64,000 nucleotides of DNA from Euwallacea fornicatus (taxonomy: Eukaryota > Arthropoda > Insecta > Coleoptera > Curculionidae). This document shows positions 56,101 through 64,000 of the stretch, in pieces. A program made the position numbers and the translations under genes. Below the pieces are notes generated by a model, which was given only the letters and a program-made list of their open reading frames with translations, did no database searches and had not been told where the DNA came from. The stretch covers positions 558,001 through 622,000 of the forward strand of contig NC_089568.1 in the NCBI RefSeq assembly GCF_040115645.1. The letters are read 5' to 3'. Numbering within the stretch: the first letter of the stretch is position 1; the number at the start of each line of letters is the position of its first letter.

Positions 56101-57595
56101 TTCAGGAGCGTGTTGTACATGAAAAATAAATGTAAAAAAACTCAAATGTTGTTATCCGATTTTCGTTTGTTTACAAGTTATAGCGTAAATAAAATTAAAA
56201 CATAAAATTTAAAAAATGTATAAATTTCATAAGAAATTCCATAAATTAACGTTTGGATATCATAGTAAATGTTCAGAAATATCGCCATTAACTTCTAAAC
56301 ATTTTCGGCTTCGTCTATGAAGAGCATTCGTTGCGCTCCTGATTGTTTCATGTCTTTCTTCAATAGCAGCTGCAGCATTTCTAATACGTTGAATTAGTGC
56401 ATCTTGAGTGTCCACTTTTACTCTGTACACTTCAGTTTTAAACCAACTCCACAAACAATAGTCTAGTGGCGTGAGGTCTGGAGATCTTGGAGGCCAACTA
56501 ATAGGGTCACCACGACCAATCCAACGTCCAGGAAACGTTTCGTCTAAATGTTGCTTAACCTTTATGTTTTAATTTTATTTACGCTATAACTTGTAAACAA
56601 ACGAAATCGGATAACAACATTTGAGTTTTTTTACATTTATTTTTCACGTACAACACGCTCCTGAAGTTTGGCACGATCCTCCCGACTAACCCTGTATTAC
56701 ATTTGACTGGTAAGTAATCCCTTTAAGTCTTTTTAAATTTGGTTTCGGTTCATCCCACGCAAATCTGAGATTTTTTCAAAAATTATAAGATTTTCAACAA
56801 ATTTTGAAGGAGAATAAAAGCTTTTGAATTAAATTTTTTAAATGATATTGTTCCTTCGTTAGTTATTTTATAGATAAAAAATCGCAGCTCTTTTGGACCT
56901 TACCTTATCCCTCATCCTTATTGAACATTATCGATTTCACATTTTTACCAATTAAAGATGTTGCATACAACGTGTTCCAAATATGATTGCGTTGTGATCC
57001 CGCATTCCTGATAGATGCAATTGTTTAGAAATTTACATGCGAACTTCGGAGGTCAACATCTCCTAAAGCAATCAACCATAGAAAAAAATCCAACAAATCG
57101 TCGTATTTTGAAGTCCCCTACACGGACTTGTTCTGTGTCAGTCCCGGTTACGACTCACCCTGTATAATAATTTAGAAAACCAAACCTGCGACAAGTGCAT
57201 AGGCGATTCCCTGAGGTATTTCAGTGAGAGCAACTGTAAAACCAGCCAACAAATCTTGGAAGAAGAACGTAGCGGTGTACGTGGGCATCCATGCTACTAT
57301 AGGAATTCTTCTATTAACTATCTGCTTCCATTTGCTGTTGGTGGTGCTTCCGAGTTCTCGGTCATCTAGAAGCATTGAGAACGAAAATATGAGCAGAATC
57401 AATAAAAGTTTGGGAAATGTTACTTGGGAATGTTAGGAAAACCAGATCCCTTACCTAACGCCAAAGGGGGTTCTTTTCCTACTTCCACCTCTAATTGCAG
57501 GTGTGGTTCTAACACAAAAAGTGATAATAATTTTTTTTTCTTTTTACACTAATTTCGTTGTAAAAAACTATACCTTTCACTGAACGTTTCCTCAT
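44195..57595 (-). CDS. SLC26 sulfate/anion transporter, gene B
   Basis: Paralogue of gene A on the same strand. Coding exons: 57574-57595, 57455-57508, 57186-57365, 52860-53069, 52584-52804, 52182-52524, 51975-52124, 51762-51914, 50636-50943, 44195-44345; about 597 residues, all joints in phase. It begins MRKRSVKE. Membrane motifs: IPQGIAYALVAG|LPSQYGLYSG, GGCKDINVGPTAI, EHIAIVKAFT, MPVTGSFTRTAVN. The STAS domain begins in exon 50636-50943 (RPKGSLYFPSAEYFREEIL, VVIDGEFVRNIDGTAAK) and continues in 44195-44345. Seven exons have the same length as in gene A (22, 210, 221, 150, 153, 308, 151), and the undivided 343-bp exon equals A's 178+165. No stop or frameshift was seen, so it is probably functional. 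Introns 3, 8 and 9 are full of transposons. The last exon was not found. Confidence 0.9.
44473..45871 (-). mobile_element. DD41D deletion derivative carrying an R1 insert
   Basis: A relative of 32849-33619 with the left end AACAGGGTGTTTCC (first base altered) and right end CACCCTGTA, and inner TACAGGGTGTTGA at 44583 mirrored near 45762. It keeps the N-terminal transposase piece (TFKNLVQRLCDTGSLMKT, EEEILRRIEENPG) and is split at 44824 by an R1 fragment. It lies in intron 9 of SLC26 gene B and abuts the element at 45874 across TA 45872-45873. Confidence 0.82.
44824..45424 (+). mobile_element. R1-clade 3' fragment in a DD41D derivative
   Basis: About 600 bp, 5' truncated, flanked by a 14-bp duplication GTTTGGTGGTTGGG (44810-44823 and 45425-45438). 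The empty site is visible at about 33176-33191. It encodes an open C-terminal RT part (WYECEWTKSGYMLAQVFTGH, then GKYLKRIRVERS) with the CCHC finger CWFC-seredTPEHTLWMC, stop near 45247, then a 3' tail with CCGG motifs and an A run. The best preserved of the short R1 pieces. Confidence 0.87.
45874..47848. mobile_element. Triple-nested palindromic DD41D MITE
   Basis: Three concentric pairs of inverted ends: TACAGGGTTATTCACG (45874/47848), TACAGGGTGTCCCAAAAG (45998/47724) and TACAGGGTGTGCAAAAATT (46289/47433). Each inner pair is flanked by TA on both sides. Arms extend to about 46510/47225. The core has a minus-strand transposase C terminus: NTPPTTPQDMKTRMRDAFET, then GRHFELL and a stop at about 46570. 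It lies in intron 9 of SLC26 gene B. The catalytic domain is absent. Confidence 0.83.
47857..49682 (+). mobile_element. DD41D element, copy B
   Basis: Ends TACAGGGTGGCCCATCG and CGATGGGCCACCCTGTA, TA at 47855-47856 and 49683-49684, 1826 bp. Inverted arms of about 280 bp. Nearly identical to copy A (6586-9561) but uninterrupted and in the other orientation. It lies in intron 9 of SLC26 gene B, right of the nested MITE with only TATATATA between them. Confidence 0.9.
48301..49394 (+). pseudogene. DD41D transposase, copy B
   Basis: Start MVYSVAEKVEIIELY, HTH region with LSDVTGVSKTTVQRIL, then CFSDECTFF (about 48758), FQQDGALPHY (about 49040) and SPDLSPLDFFLWG (about 49150-49190), stop at 49394. 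One base is missing at about 49015, between ENDQR and the HEENPIFQQDG frame, exactly as in copy A. Otherwise the frame is open from start to stop. Forty-one residues separate the second and third Asp. Confidence 0.88.
49685..50635. other. Part of SLC26 gene B intron 9, no further gene
   Basis: No coding sequence. A 'cggaggaacatcctgtatag' block near 49840 and a 'gaggcaccctgcg' block near 50174 look like decayed MITE ends. Confidence 0.35.
50991..51752 (-). pseudogene. DD41D relic filling SLC26 gene B intron 8
   Basis: Ends TAAAGGGTGTCCCAACAAG and ATTGGGACGCCCTTTA are inverted. On the minus strand around 51310-51270 a frame reads WPPRSCDLAPLDFFFW, the third-Asp block of a DD41D transposase. 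Everything else is decayed. It occupies almost the whole intron (50944-51761) and ends 9 bp from exon 51762-51914. Confidence 0.7.
53168..53769 (+). mobile_element. Non-autonomous DD41D element with transposase 3' end, copy 1
   Basis: 602 bp, ends TACAGGGTGAGTCGGGAGG and mirror, TA at 53166-53167 and 53770-53771. Arms of about 170 bp surround the last ~90 codons of a transposase: GGPISWPPRSPDLTPLDYCL.. then VDTQDALIQRIRNAAAAIEE and a stop after GDISEHLL at about 53592. The D-block PDLTPLDYCLWG is the last catalytic motif; the first two are gone. In intron 3 of SLC26 gene B. Confidence 0.83.
53873..55104. repeat. Palindromic MITE in SLC26 gene B intron 3
   Basis: Left end TACAGGGTGTTTCAGTTTTA, right end ..AACTGAAACACCGTGTA. 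The arms align for about 150-200 bp with substitutions: 'aactttaat', 'agtttgctatat' and 'ctttagcagata' on the left mirror 'atatagcaaact', 'tatctgctaaag' and 'attaaagtt' on the right. A TATACAGTGTG motif at about 54158 suggests a further nested end. No coding sequence recognised. Confidence 0.7.
55152..55552. pseudogene. End fragment of a DD41D relic
   Basis: TACAGCGCCTGTAAAAAGTA matches the ends of the relics at 2157 and 34081, and 'gctcaaattgggctccagt' near 55450 matches 34150. No catalytic motif is left. Confidence 0.5.
55553..57164. repeat. Old palindromic element hosting a second MITE near its middle
   Basis: The right arm ends CGACTCACCCTGTA at 57164. The arms still align: left 'gacgatttattg', 'ggtattgacctccgaggtt', 'ttgtgaatttct' (55575-55655) mirror right 'agaaatttacatg', 'aacttcggaggtcaacatc', 'caacaaatcgtc' (57030-57105). 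The left terminus is lost. The MITE at 56070-56696 lies in its central part. It occupies much of SLC26 gene B intron 3 next to exon 57186-57365. Confidence 0.65.
56070..56696 (-). mobile_element. Non-autonomous DD41D element with transposase 3' end, copy 2
   Basis: Same family as 53168-53769, here reversed, 627 bp, ends TACAGGGTGAGTCGGGAGG and mirror. Minus-strand remnant from about 56540 (HLDETFPGRWIGRGDPISWP) to GDISEHLL at about 56260. It retains a little more of the transposase than copy 1. The right-flank TA has become TT. Confidence 0.82.
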
Positions 57596-58166
57596 GTTAA
57601 AATAATGCAGCTACCCCTGAACAAATTTCAATCACAGTTTACAAGATCTTTGGGCAACAGCAAAAAATTTTCAATTCTGCCATGCAAACCAACATACTTG
57701 GGATTTAAGAAGGAAATCTGGTAACACCAGATAAATTTTAATTCAGCTTTACCTAATTACTATATTGTATTGTTTTATTGCAGTGATAAATTTGATTAAA
57801 TCGTGTATTGTTATACCAATAGCACAGACCGGGTGGCTAATAAAGGACTTAGTTGGGTAAATAATATTAACTCTTTCCAGACCATGTAAAAGTAGCTAGG
57901 AAGTGAACGTCAAAAACGACAGGATTTGATGTACTGATCAAGGAAATTATGTTTTAACGCTTATGCATGTTTTCATGATAATTCAGTAAGTCTTCCTATG
58001 TCCAATTGTTCATCTCCGTGGTAACAAAATCAGGAGAGATTTGAGGGAAGATTAAGAAGATTGTGCAAAAAGGTATTTACATTACCTACATACCATTAAA
58101 TAATTCTTATCATCCACGTCTCATTCTTGAGCCATTAATCCCTAATATAAATCCCGTCAATATTAG
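57596..58166 (-). promoter_or_regulatory. Probable 5' region of SLC26 gene B
   Basis: Directly upstream of the gene B initiator ATG. No coding sequence and no clear core promoter. The start of a DD41D relic at 58167 limits it. Confidence 0.3.
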
Positions 58167-58820
58167 TACAGGGTGGCCCAAATTTTATGATTTTCGCAGG
58201 CATTGTGGAAACTATTGTGGACAAAGCAAAACCGTTTATTTAATTTTTTTGTGAAATAAATGATGCTGCTGATGAAACTTTCATAATCAGCCGCGTTTTT
58301 GATAAAGTGTCATTTTGAGACCTCTATGGTGTTTTCTTTCCCTTCTGGGTCAGTGAAACGGAGAAAATACACTTAATTGACAACAACAAGGAAGATTTGG
58401 GCTCAGCATTTTCTGCTTTACGATCGTGAGTAAAATATTTTTTTTGCATTTTCGAAGGAGGATTGAATGCTGATAAGTCTCTTCAAATTTTACAAATTCT
58501 AGTTCCTCAAATTATACATGAGATTTCGTTAGCACTCACAAATAACGTTTTAGTTTTCAACAAGATGAAGCTCGGCCTCATAATATCGTTGTACTTACTA
58601 CAATTTTAAATACAATTTTTAACGATAGATCGTTGGGCACTAACAGTTCGGTGAGATACTCTCTATGATCCTCCGATCTTTCAATACTTTTTCATTTAGA
58701 GTTTTCGCGAAAGTATATTATACCTCACTCAATGTAATAATGCCGATGAGTCAAAAAAGGCGATTCTTAGAGCTTTTGCTCAAATTCAAGGACAATCAAC
58801 TGCTATAATAAAATAAATGC
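58167..58820 (+). pseudogene. DD41D relic upstream of SLC26 gene B
   Basis: Begins TACAGGGTGGCCCAAATT. The decayed coding sequence at 58553-58800 reads VFQQDEARPHN (across a frameshift), then FNDR and an AFAQIQGQS tail. Heavily mutated; the right end was not found. Confidence 0.6.
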
Positions 58821-59182
58821 CTTAAAAAGAACAGAAAAATTACACCAGTTGCATAAGGTTCTATGGTTTACGGTTTGAACAATTTGAATAACGATATGAA
58901 TAATTTAATCGATTAAGTATCTTAAGTATCTAATAAGTCACTTGTAATAATTATTTATTAGTGTCTCCTTTTTGTTGGTAAGAATTATTACTTTTATGGT
59001 GCAATATATTGCTATTTGTTAATATAACGGCCTATAAAAGTATTCAAAGGAACAGATGTTTTAATTGCGTTATAAAACCCTATAATTCATAATAATTTAA
59101 AAAAATTTTGCTTAATGCTTTAATAGCCTATTTACTAAAAATAATTTAAAAAGTAATAAATATATATTTTGCCAACCAAATA

Positions 59183-60618
59183 TATAGGGTGTCCGGCAAG
59201 TCGATACAATAATTTTAGGGGGTGATAGATTACGTGATTCTGAATCGATTTAACCAAACATACCTATATACCAAGTGTTACAATTTTCCTGATAATTCAG
59301 TTTTTAATATTTTTTAATTTAACCGTGCTCTTTCACAGTTGTAGGTATTAATTAGGTGTAGGTTTATTCAAATTTCTCAAAAACTTCCTTAGGCAATAGT
59401 CTTTCAGTCATGCTGAAAAGATTCTTAAGAAACATTTTTAAAATGAGAAACATTAACTTTTTATGTACCCGAGCAGCGCATTCACCAAAACGTTATCTAC
59501 TAAAAATGATATTAAAAATGAAGATATTTGCTAAAAACGCAAATGTGCTGGATAGCCATCATTTTGGAAGAATTTGTATTTGATGACATCATCAAGTATT
59601 CAGGTAAAACAATTCTCATCGAATAAAAAAAACATCAGAATTCGAAATATATCTAGAAAAACTCAAGAGGAAGGTGAAAGAAAACAAAAAGAAAGTGGTA
59701 ATTGCGGGAGACTTCAATGCTAAAAATTTAATGTGGAACTCAGTTAAAACAGGGGAAAGAGGGAGAATGATGGAAGAATTTATGGAGGAGATGGATATGG
59801 TAGTATGCAACGAAGGAAACAAACCGACATTTAAAACAGCTAGAGCAAGATCAATAATAGATATAACTATGCAACCAAATAGTGGAAAATGTAAAGTGAA
59901 AAACTGGAAGGTGGGGGAGGATGAAAATCTGAGCGACCACAATAATATACAGGGTGTCCGGCAAGTCGATACAATAATTTTAGGGGGTGATAAAAACAAT
60001 TGTTTTACCTGAATACTTGATGATGTTATCAAATACAAATACTTCCAAAATGATGTCTATCCAGCACATTTGCGTTTTTAGCAAATATCTTCATTTTTAA
60101 TATCATTTTTAGTAGATAACGTTTTGGTGAATGCGCTGCTCGGGTACATAAAAAGTTCATTTCTCTCGTTTTTAAAATATTTCTTAAGAATCTTTTCAGC
60201 ATGACTGAAAGACTATTGCCTAAGGAAGTTTTTGAGAAATTTGAATAAACCTACACCTAAGCGTTTAAATTAAATCCATGTTGGAATTTGACTCTTCGCT
60301 TTATTACCAGCTCGGAAGATCATGTTTATGTAGTTCTAAGTAGGTAACGAAGCCATTTTAGATTTTACCCTTTAAATAATTTAAACAATTATCTATAGGC
60401 AATAAAAAAGTTTAGTACATTTTTGTGATTAAAAGGTTTGGAGTTCTTCTACCCTCCAACAATTGTGAAAGAGCACGGTTAAATTAAAAAATATTAAAAA
60501 CTGAATTATCAGGAAAACTGTAACACTTGGTATATAGGTATGTTTGGTTAAATCGATTCAGAATCACGTAATCTATCACCCCCTAAAATTATTATATCGA
60601 CTTGCCGGACACCCTGTA
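59183..60618. mobile_element. Palindromic MITE holding foreign filler DNA
   Basis: Ends TATAGGGTGTCCGGCAAG and CTTGCCGGACACCCTGTA. Left arm 59183-59614 mirrors the right arm from 59998 ('caggtaaaacaatt' against 'aattgttttacctg'). The right arm has an additional unmatched segment (about 60260-60460). Between the arms lies 383 bp of filler (59615-59997): an R1-type endonuclease fragment followed by a 45-bp second copy of the element's own left end. Confidence 0.83.
59630..59947 (+). pseudogene. R1-type endonuclease fragment captured in a MITE
   Basis: An open fragment of about 105 residues with the hallmarks of the non-LTR apurinic-type endonuclease: VVIAGDFNAKNLMWNS (about 59695-59745), RGRMMEEFMEEMDMVVCNEG, PTFKTARARSIIDITM and NLSDHN (about 59930). 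It lacks the N-terminal catalytic part and any RT. The reading breaks off at the TA before TACAGGG at 59948, as if a MITE had been inserted there in the donor. Confidence 0.8.
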
Positions 60619-61747
60619 TAATCAACCCTATAGCATTAAGTATTTCCTAAAATATTTTACAAGTTGAATTTTATTCTGAAAGAATATACTGGATATTTCA
60701 TAAGAAAAAAAAACTTTAGTAAATAACTAAAAAACTATAACAGCGAAAACTGAGTACGCCCCTGCGTTCTAAGGAAAATTCTACCTAGAAAATCGTGTCC
60801 TTCGTTTTTATAGGCCAAAATGTGAAAAAAAAATCGATGGGGGTCCCAAAATGTAGTTGGAAAATGCAGCTAGCTGTGAAAGATTTGTCAGCAATATTAC
60901 TTGTTTCACAAAAAGGTACCATACTATTGCATATACCGATTTGCGCTACATATTACTATTATGGAAACCATAAAAAAACGGGCTACACTGTACATACCTT
61001 CCATTACTAATTTAATACGTTGTTCCCTGCTTTATAGTGTCTTTCCGACAGCATGACGAGCAAATTTTCGGAATAAATGTGTTAATACAATACAATTTTG
61101 ATAGAAAAACTTACTAATCTTAGGCCGCAGTAATCCGTTCATCTCTAAATACTGAGCCATTGCCACTGAGTAAGTGTTGCACGCATTAGCTACGGGCACG
61201 ATTGCAATTTTCAATGTGCTTGGCCATAGCAAAATTGATTAAGTCCAAAGTTAAGAGTGACCGGTATCAAATAGACACAAAATGCTGACAGAACACTCAC
61301 TTTAATAGGTATTCCCTTACTTTGTATAACAATAACAACTGTTGTTTGGATTTCATGACGATTTTGAATGGAACGAAAAGCGATATTTCTCCCCCGTTCT
61401 AAAATGAAAAAAAAACCGTCTTTTGACCGAGATGGCTCTTCATATCATTTAAATGAACTAATGAGATTCCAAAACAGTCTTGTCTACAGTTGTGAATAAA
61501 GTCGTAAGGTTAAGGTCGCGTAATCTTAATACAAAAATTTAATCATCTGAGACCATTTCAGATGCCGAGACGACGGAAACTGATTAATTTATGAATGGGG
61601 CGTATCACACAATTTCAGTTTCAAGAACTAGTTAAGAGGTTGCAGTGATTTTAAGAGTTATCAGTGGGTAATGTGCTGTGTGGGTAATTTCCCAAGAAAT
61701 AGCAGGAAAGATACGAGGGTAGTCCCAGAAGTACCTGAGCGGACATA
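60619..61747. other. Intergenic; no confident feature
   Basis: No transposon end or gene that I can support strongly, apart from the possible exon at 61115-61215. Confidence 0.35.
61115..61215 (-). CDS. Possible isolated coding exon, unrecognised
   Basis: The minus strand reads LKIAIVPVANACNTYSVAMA then QYLEMNGLLRPKI and runs into a consensus-like donor (ATTA|GTAAGT at 61114). The sequence has the amino-acid composition of a folded globular protein, unlike surrounding AT-rich noise. I do not recognise the family and the upstream acceptor is unclear. It could belong to a gene continuing beyond the window. Confidence 0.25.
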
Positions 61748-62358
61748 CAGTAGTGGCCATAAGTATGGAAACTTTAAATATTCCTACAGATTTCCTTTCT
61801 GTGTTACTTTTATAAGATTGTCTTCATAGTATTGTTAGATAAGAAGGTACGCTATCAAAATATACAATAGGGGACGCTCTGAGATATTCTCAAAAAATAA
61901 TCAACAGGAATGAAAATTTTAAGGTGGACAAAAGTATGGAAACCTATACATTTTATTTAAATAACTAAAGCAAAATAACATTTATTTCGATTTTTATTTA
62001 ATATTTGGTGGCATAGCCATTTGCTTTAATAACAGCACGACACCTCTCGTTCATAGAACAAACCAGTTTTTTACATGTTTCCACGGAAATTAATTTCCAC
62101 TCTCGCTCTATAATACTAAACAAATGATTGACATTGTGAATTTTTTCTTTTCTAATTTGTCTTCCCAGATGTTCCCAAAGATGTTCGATCGGATTCAGGT
62201 CCGGACTCTGGGAAGGCCATTCCATTTTCGGCACACAGTTTACTTCAAACCAATTTTCAACGAGCTTAGATGTGTGCTTTGGGTCGTTATCTTGTTGGAA
62301 ACTCCAAGATAACTGCATTTCCCACTCAGCAAACGGAAGCATATGGTTTACCAATATA

Positions 62359-63936
62359 CAGTGCCACAGAAAAGTATGCGTACCCCCATCAAAAATGGCT
62401 GTTTGGACAGAACGGATCAGAGCATCTTTTCGAAAAATTATTTATGCCCAAAAATATATTAAATTTTATTATTAACAAAACATTTTAAAAAATCCTCTTT
62501 TAACAAAATTTAAAAAACTCATAATTGCAGGACAAAAAGGTATGCGTACGGGCAATAGATTTTGCGATATTTCTCTAAGATCCGACATGTTGCTGCAAGT
62601 TAAGGTCTAGTTTCTGCAATAGTTGTAATCTGACCAGCTTGTGCACAGGCTTCTCACTAGTTAGACAGAATAATTGATCGATATGGCGCCAAAAAGTAAA
62701 GAGATTAGCATTGAATTGGGCGAACAAATTATTAGATTGAGGAATGAAGGAAATTCATTAAACAGTATTGCCAAAATTGTTGGACGGGCCAAATCTAGTA
62801 TTCAAAGAGTTTTAGAAAATTTTTCAACCACCAATTCACTTCATAGTAGACCTCGAAGTGGCCCCCCGCCAAAAATAACTCCCCGCATTAAGCGCTCCAT
62901 TGGCGGTTTAGTTACAAAAAATCCCAGAACAACGGCAGTGGAAATTCGAAATACATTGGAAGACGATCATAAAATACATGTTCATTCAGAAACAGTAAGG
63001 GCAGTTCTTCGCAACAAGGGTTTTCATAGTAGAGTTCCCAGGAAGAAACCCTTTATAACAGATACTAATAAACAAAAGCGGCTTCACTTTGCTCATCTAC
63101 ACATTGATAAAACCAATGATTTTTTGAGTTCTGTCGTATCTAGTGATGAGAGCAAATTTAATTTATTTGGTAGTGATGGAAAACAAAGAGTCTGGAGAAA
63201 GGTAAATGAAGAGCTAAATCCTAAAAATATCATTCCTACCGTAAAACACGGAGGAGGGTCCGTGATGGTTTGGGGGTGTATGTTTGCTGGTGGGGTGGGT
63301 AATTTGGTGTTTGTAGATACGACAATGTTTACTTGAACGTACTCAAAAACAATTTGAAACAGTCTGCGGAAAAACTGGGGCTTTCAAGCGGATGGTGCTT
63401 CCAACAGGACAACGATCCGAAACATACATCTGCCATCGTAAAAGAATGGTTAATTTGTAATATCCCAAAACAACTCCATTCACCACCCCAATCTCCGGAC
63501 TTGAGCCCCATCGAACATTTATGAGATGAACTGGAGCGACGCATAAGAAAGAGGAGAATCCACAACAAACAGGATTTAAGAGATGCTCTATCGCAAGAGT
63601 GGAATGATATTTCAATAGTGGTTACTAGAAATTTGGTTTTTTCTATGAAAAATAGGCTAAAGGCAGTTATTGAGGGCAAAGGAGGCAAAATATTAAGAAT
63701 GTTTTTTTTTATTTGTTATTCGTTGATGAGTTCTCTCGTGCGCATACTTTTTTGAGTTGCAATTATCAGTTTTCTTAATTTTGTTAAATTATGGATTTTT
63801 TGTTGTTTAGTTAAAAACAAATTTACTATATATTTAGACATATATAATTTTTCCAAAAGGATTTTCTTTATTATCCAATTCCTTATGTAAAAAAAGCCGT
63901 TTTCGACGGGGGTACGCACATTTTTCTGTGGAACTG
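62359..63936 (+). mobile_element. Tc1-type DD34E transposon nested in another Tc1
   Basis: Inverted ends CAGTGCCACAGAAAAGTATG and its slightly diverged mirror (...TTTTTCTGTGGAACTG), TA at 62357-62358 and 63937-63938, 1578 bp. It interrupts the transposase of the outer Tc1. Confidence 0.88.
62683..63755 (+). pseudogene. Tc1 transposase, frameshift and nonsense
   Basis: Start MAPKSKEISIELGEQI. Bipartite HTH DNA-binding region (SLNSIAKIVGRAKSSIQRVL, then TAVEIRNTLEDDH), VSSDESKFNLFG (about 63140), FQQDNDPKHTS (about 63400) and SPDLSPIEHL (about 63490-63520) with DD34E spacing. A small deletion near 63330 shifts the frame, and the Trp after SPIEHL is a TGA at 63522-63524. The rest reads on to a stop at 63755. 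Confidence 0.85.
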
Positions 63937-64000
63937 TATCTTTATAAGCGAATCGGTCCATAATGCCGTTTATTTTAATTAATGGACCAACGCCAGACGC

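Larger units (their letters stand above)
61748..64000 (-). mobile_element. Tc1-type DD34E transposon, split and running off the window
   Basis: The left end CAGTAGTGGCCATAAGTATG follows TA at 61746-61747. Minus-strand transposase: 63939-64000 (GPLIKINGIMDRFAYKD) joins across the inner Tc1 to 62356-61998 (ILVNHMLPFAEWEM, SFQQDNDPKHTSK, SQSPDLNPIEHLWEHLGR), 34 residues between Asp and Glu, stop at 61998. With one TA removed the frame across the inner element is continuous, and the visible part has no stop. The N-terminal half and right end are outside the window. Confidence 0.85.

Noticed and set aside
59674..60012. A host nuclease gene at the endonuclease-like frame
   Set aside because: The motifs are those of a non-LTR retrotransposon endonuclease, the fragment lacks both ends of the domain, and it lies inside a MITE.

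Overview
The window looks like arthropod, most likely insect, nuclear DNA. It is AT-rich with long introns. Most of its length is class II Tc1/mariner DNA (mariner DD34D, Tc1 DD34E, and many elements whose third catalytic Asp gives DD41D spacing), with R1-clade and Jockey-like non-LTR fragments. A beetle is plausible but I cannot prove the order. There is no operon, tRNA, rRNA or CRISPR.

Host genes. (1) Two single-exon, cysteine-rich secreted VWC-type proteins, paralogous and head to head (798-1652 minus; 19872-20744 plus), separated by about 18 kb of nested transposons. (2) Two tandem minus-strand SLC26 anion-transporter genes, gene A (27807-33844) and gene B (44195-57595). I assembled each from ten homologous coding blocks. 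Both begin with a 22-bp coding exon, and most exon lengths match base for base. Their terminal exons were not found. Transposons fill different introns in the two copies: intron 2 in A, introns 3, 8 and 9 in B.

Region by region. 2-16 kb: a Jockey-like element (minus) split by two DD41D elements 43 bp apart, an R1-clade element and another insert; one of the DD41D copies carries an LTR-like insert. 17-19.5 kb: a mariner inside a mariner. 21-24.6 kb: a Mos1-like mariner and a Tc1 carrying an R1 fragment. 25.8-27.4 kb: an old palindromic element around an A/T array. 30.7-33.6 kb: two abutting DD41D elements in an intron of gene A. 34-43 kb: relics, a second Tc1 with the same R1 passenger at the same site, a CT-rich minisatellite and unidentified repeats. 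44-57 kb: gene B with a chain of DD41D elements in its introns. 58-64 kb: a relic, a palindromic MITE that holds an R1-type endonuclease fragment, and a Tc1 inside a Tc1.

The most striking theme is a family-wide architecture. DD41D elements ending TACAGGG...CCCTGTA are repeatedly enclosed by longer inverted-repeat arms that themselves end in TACAGGG, up to three rings deep. They also chain end to end across a shared TA. Several non-autonomous copies keep only the 3' end of the transposase gene. Either the elements insert at the centres of palindromic MITEs and next to each other's ends, or they carry unusually long multi-site terminal repeats. The window does not settle which.
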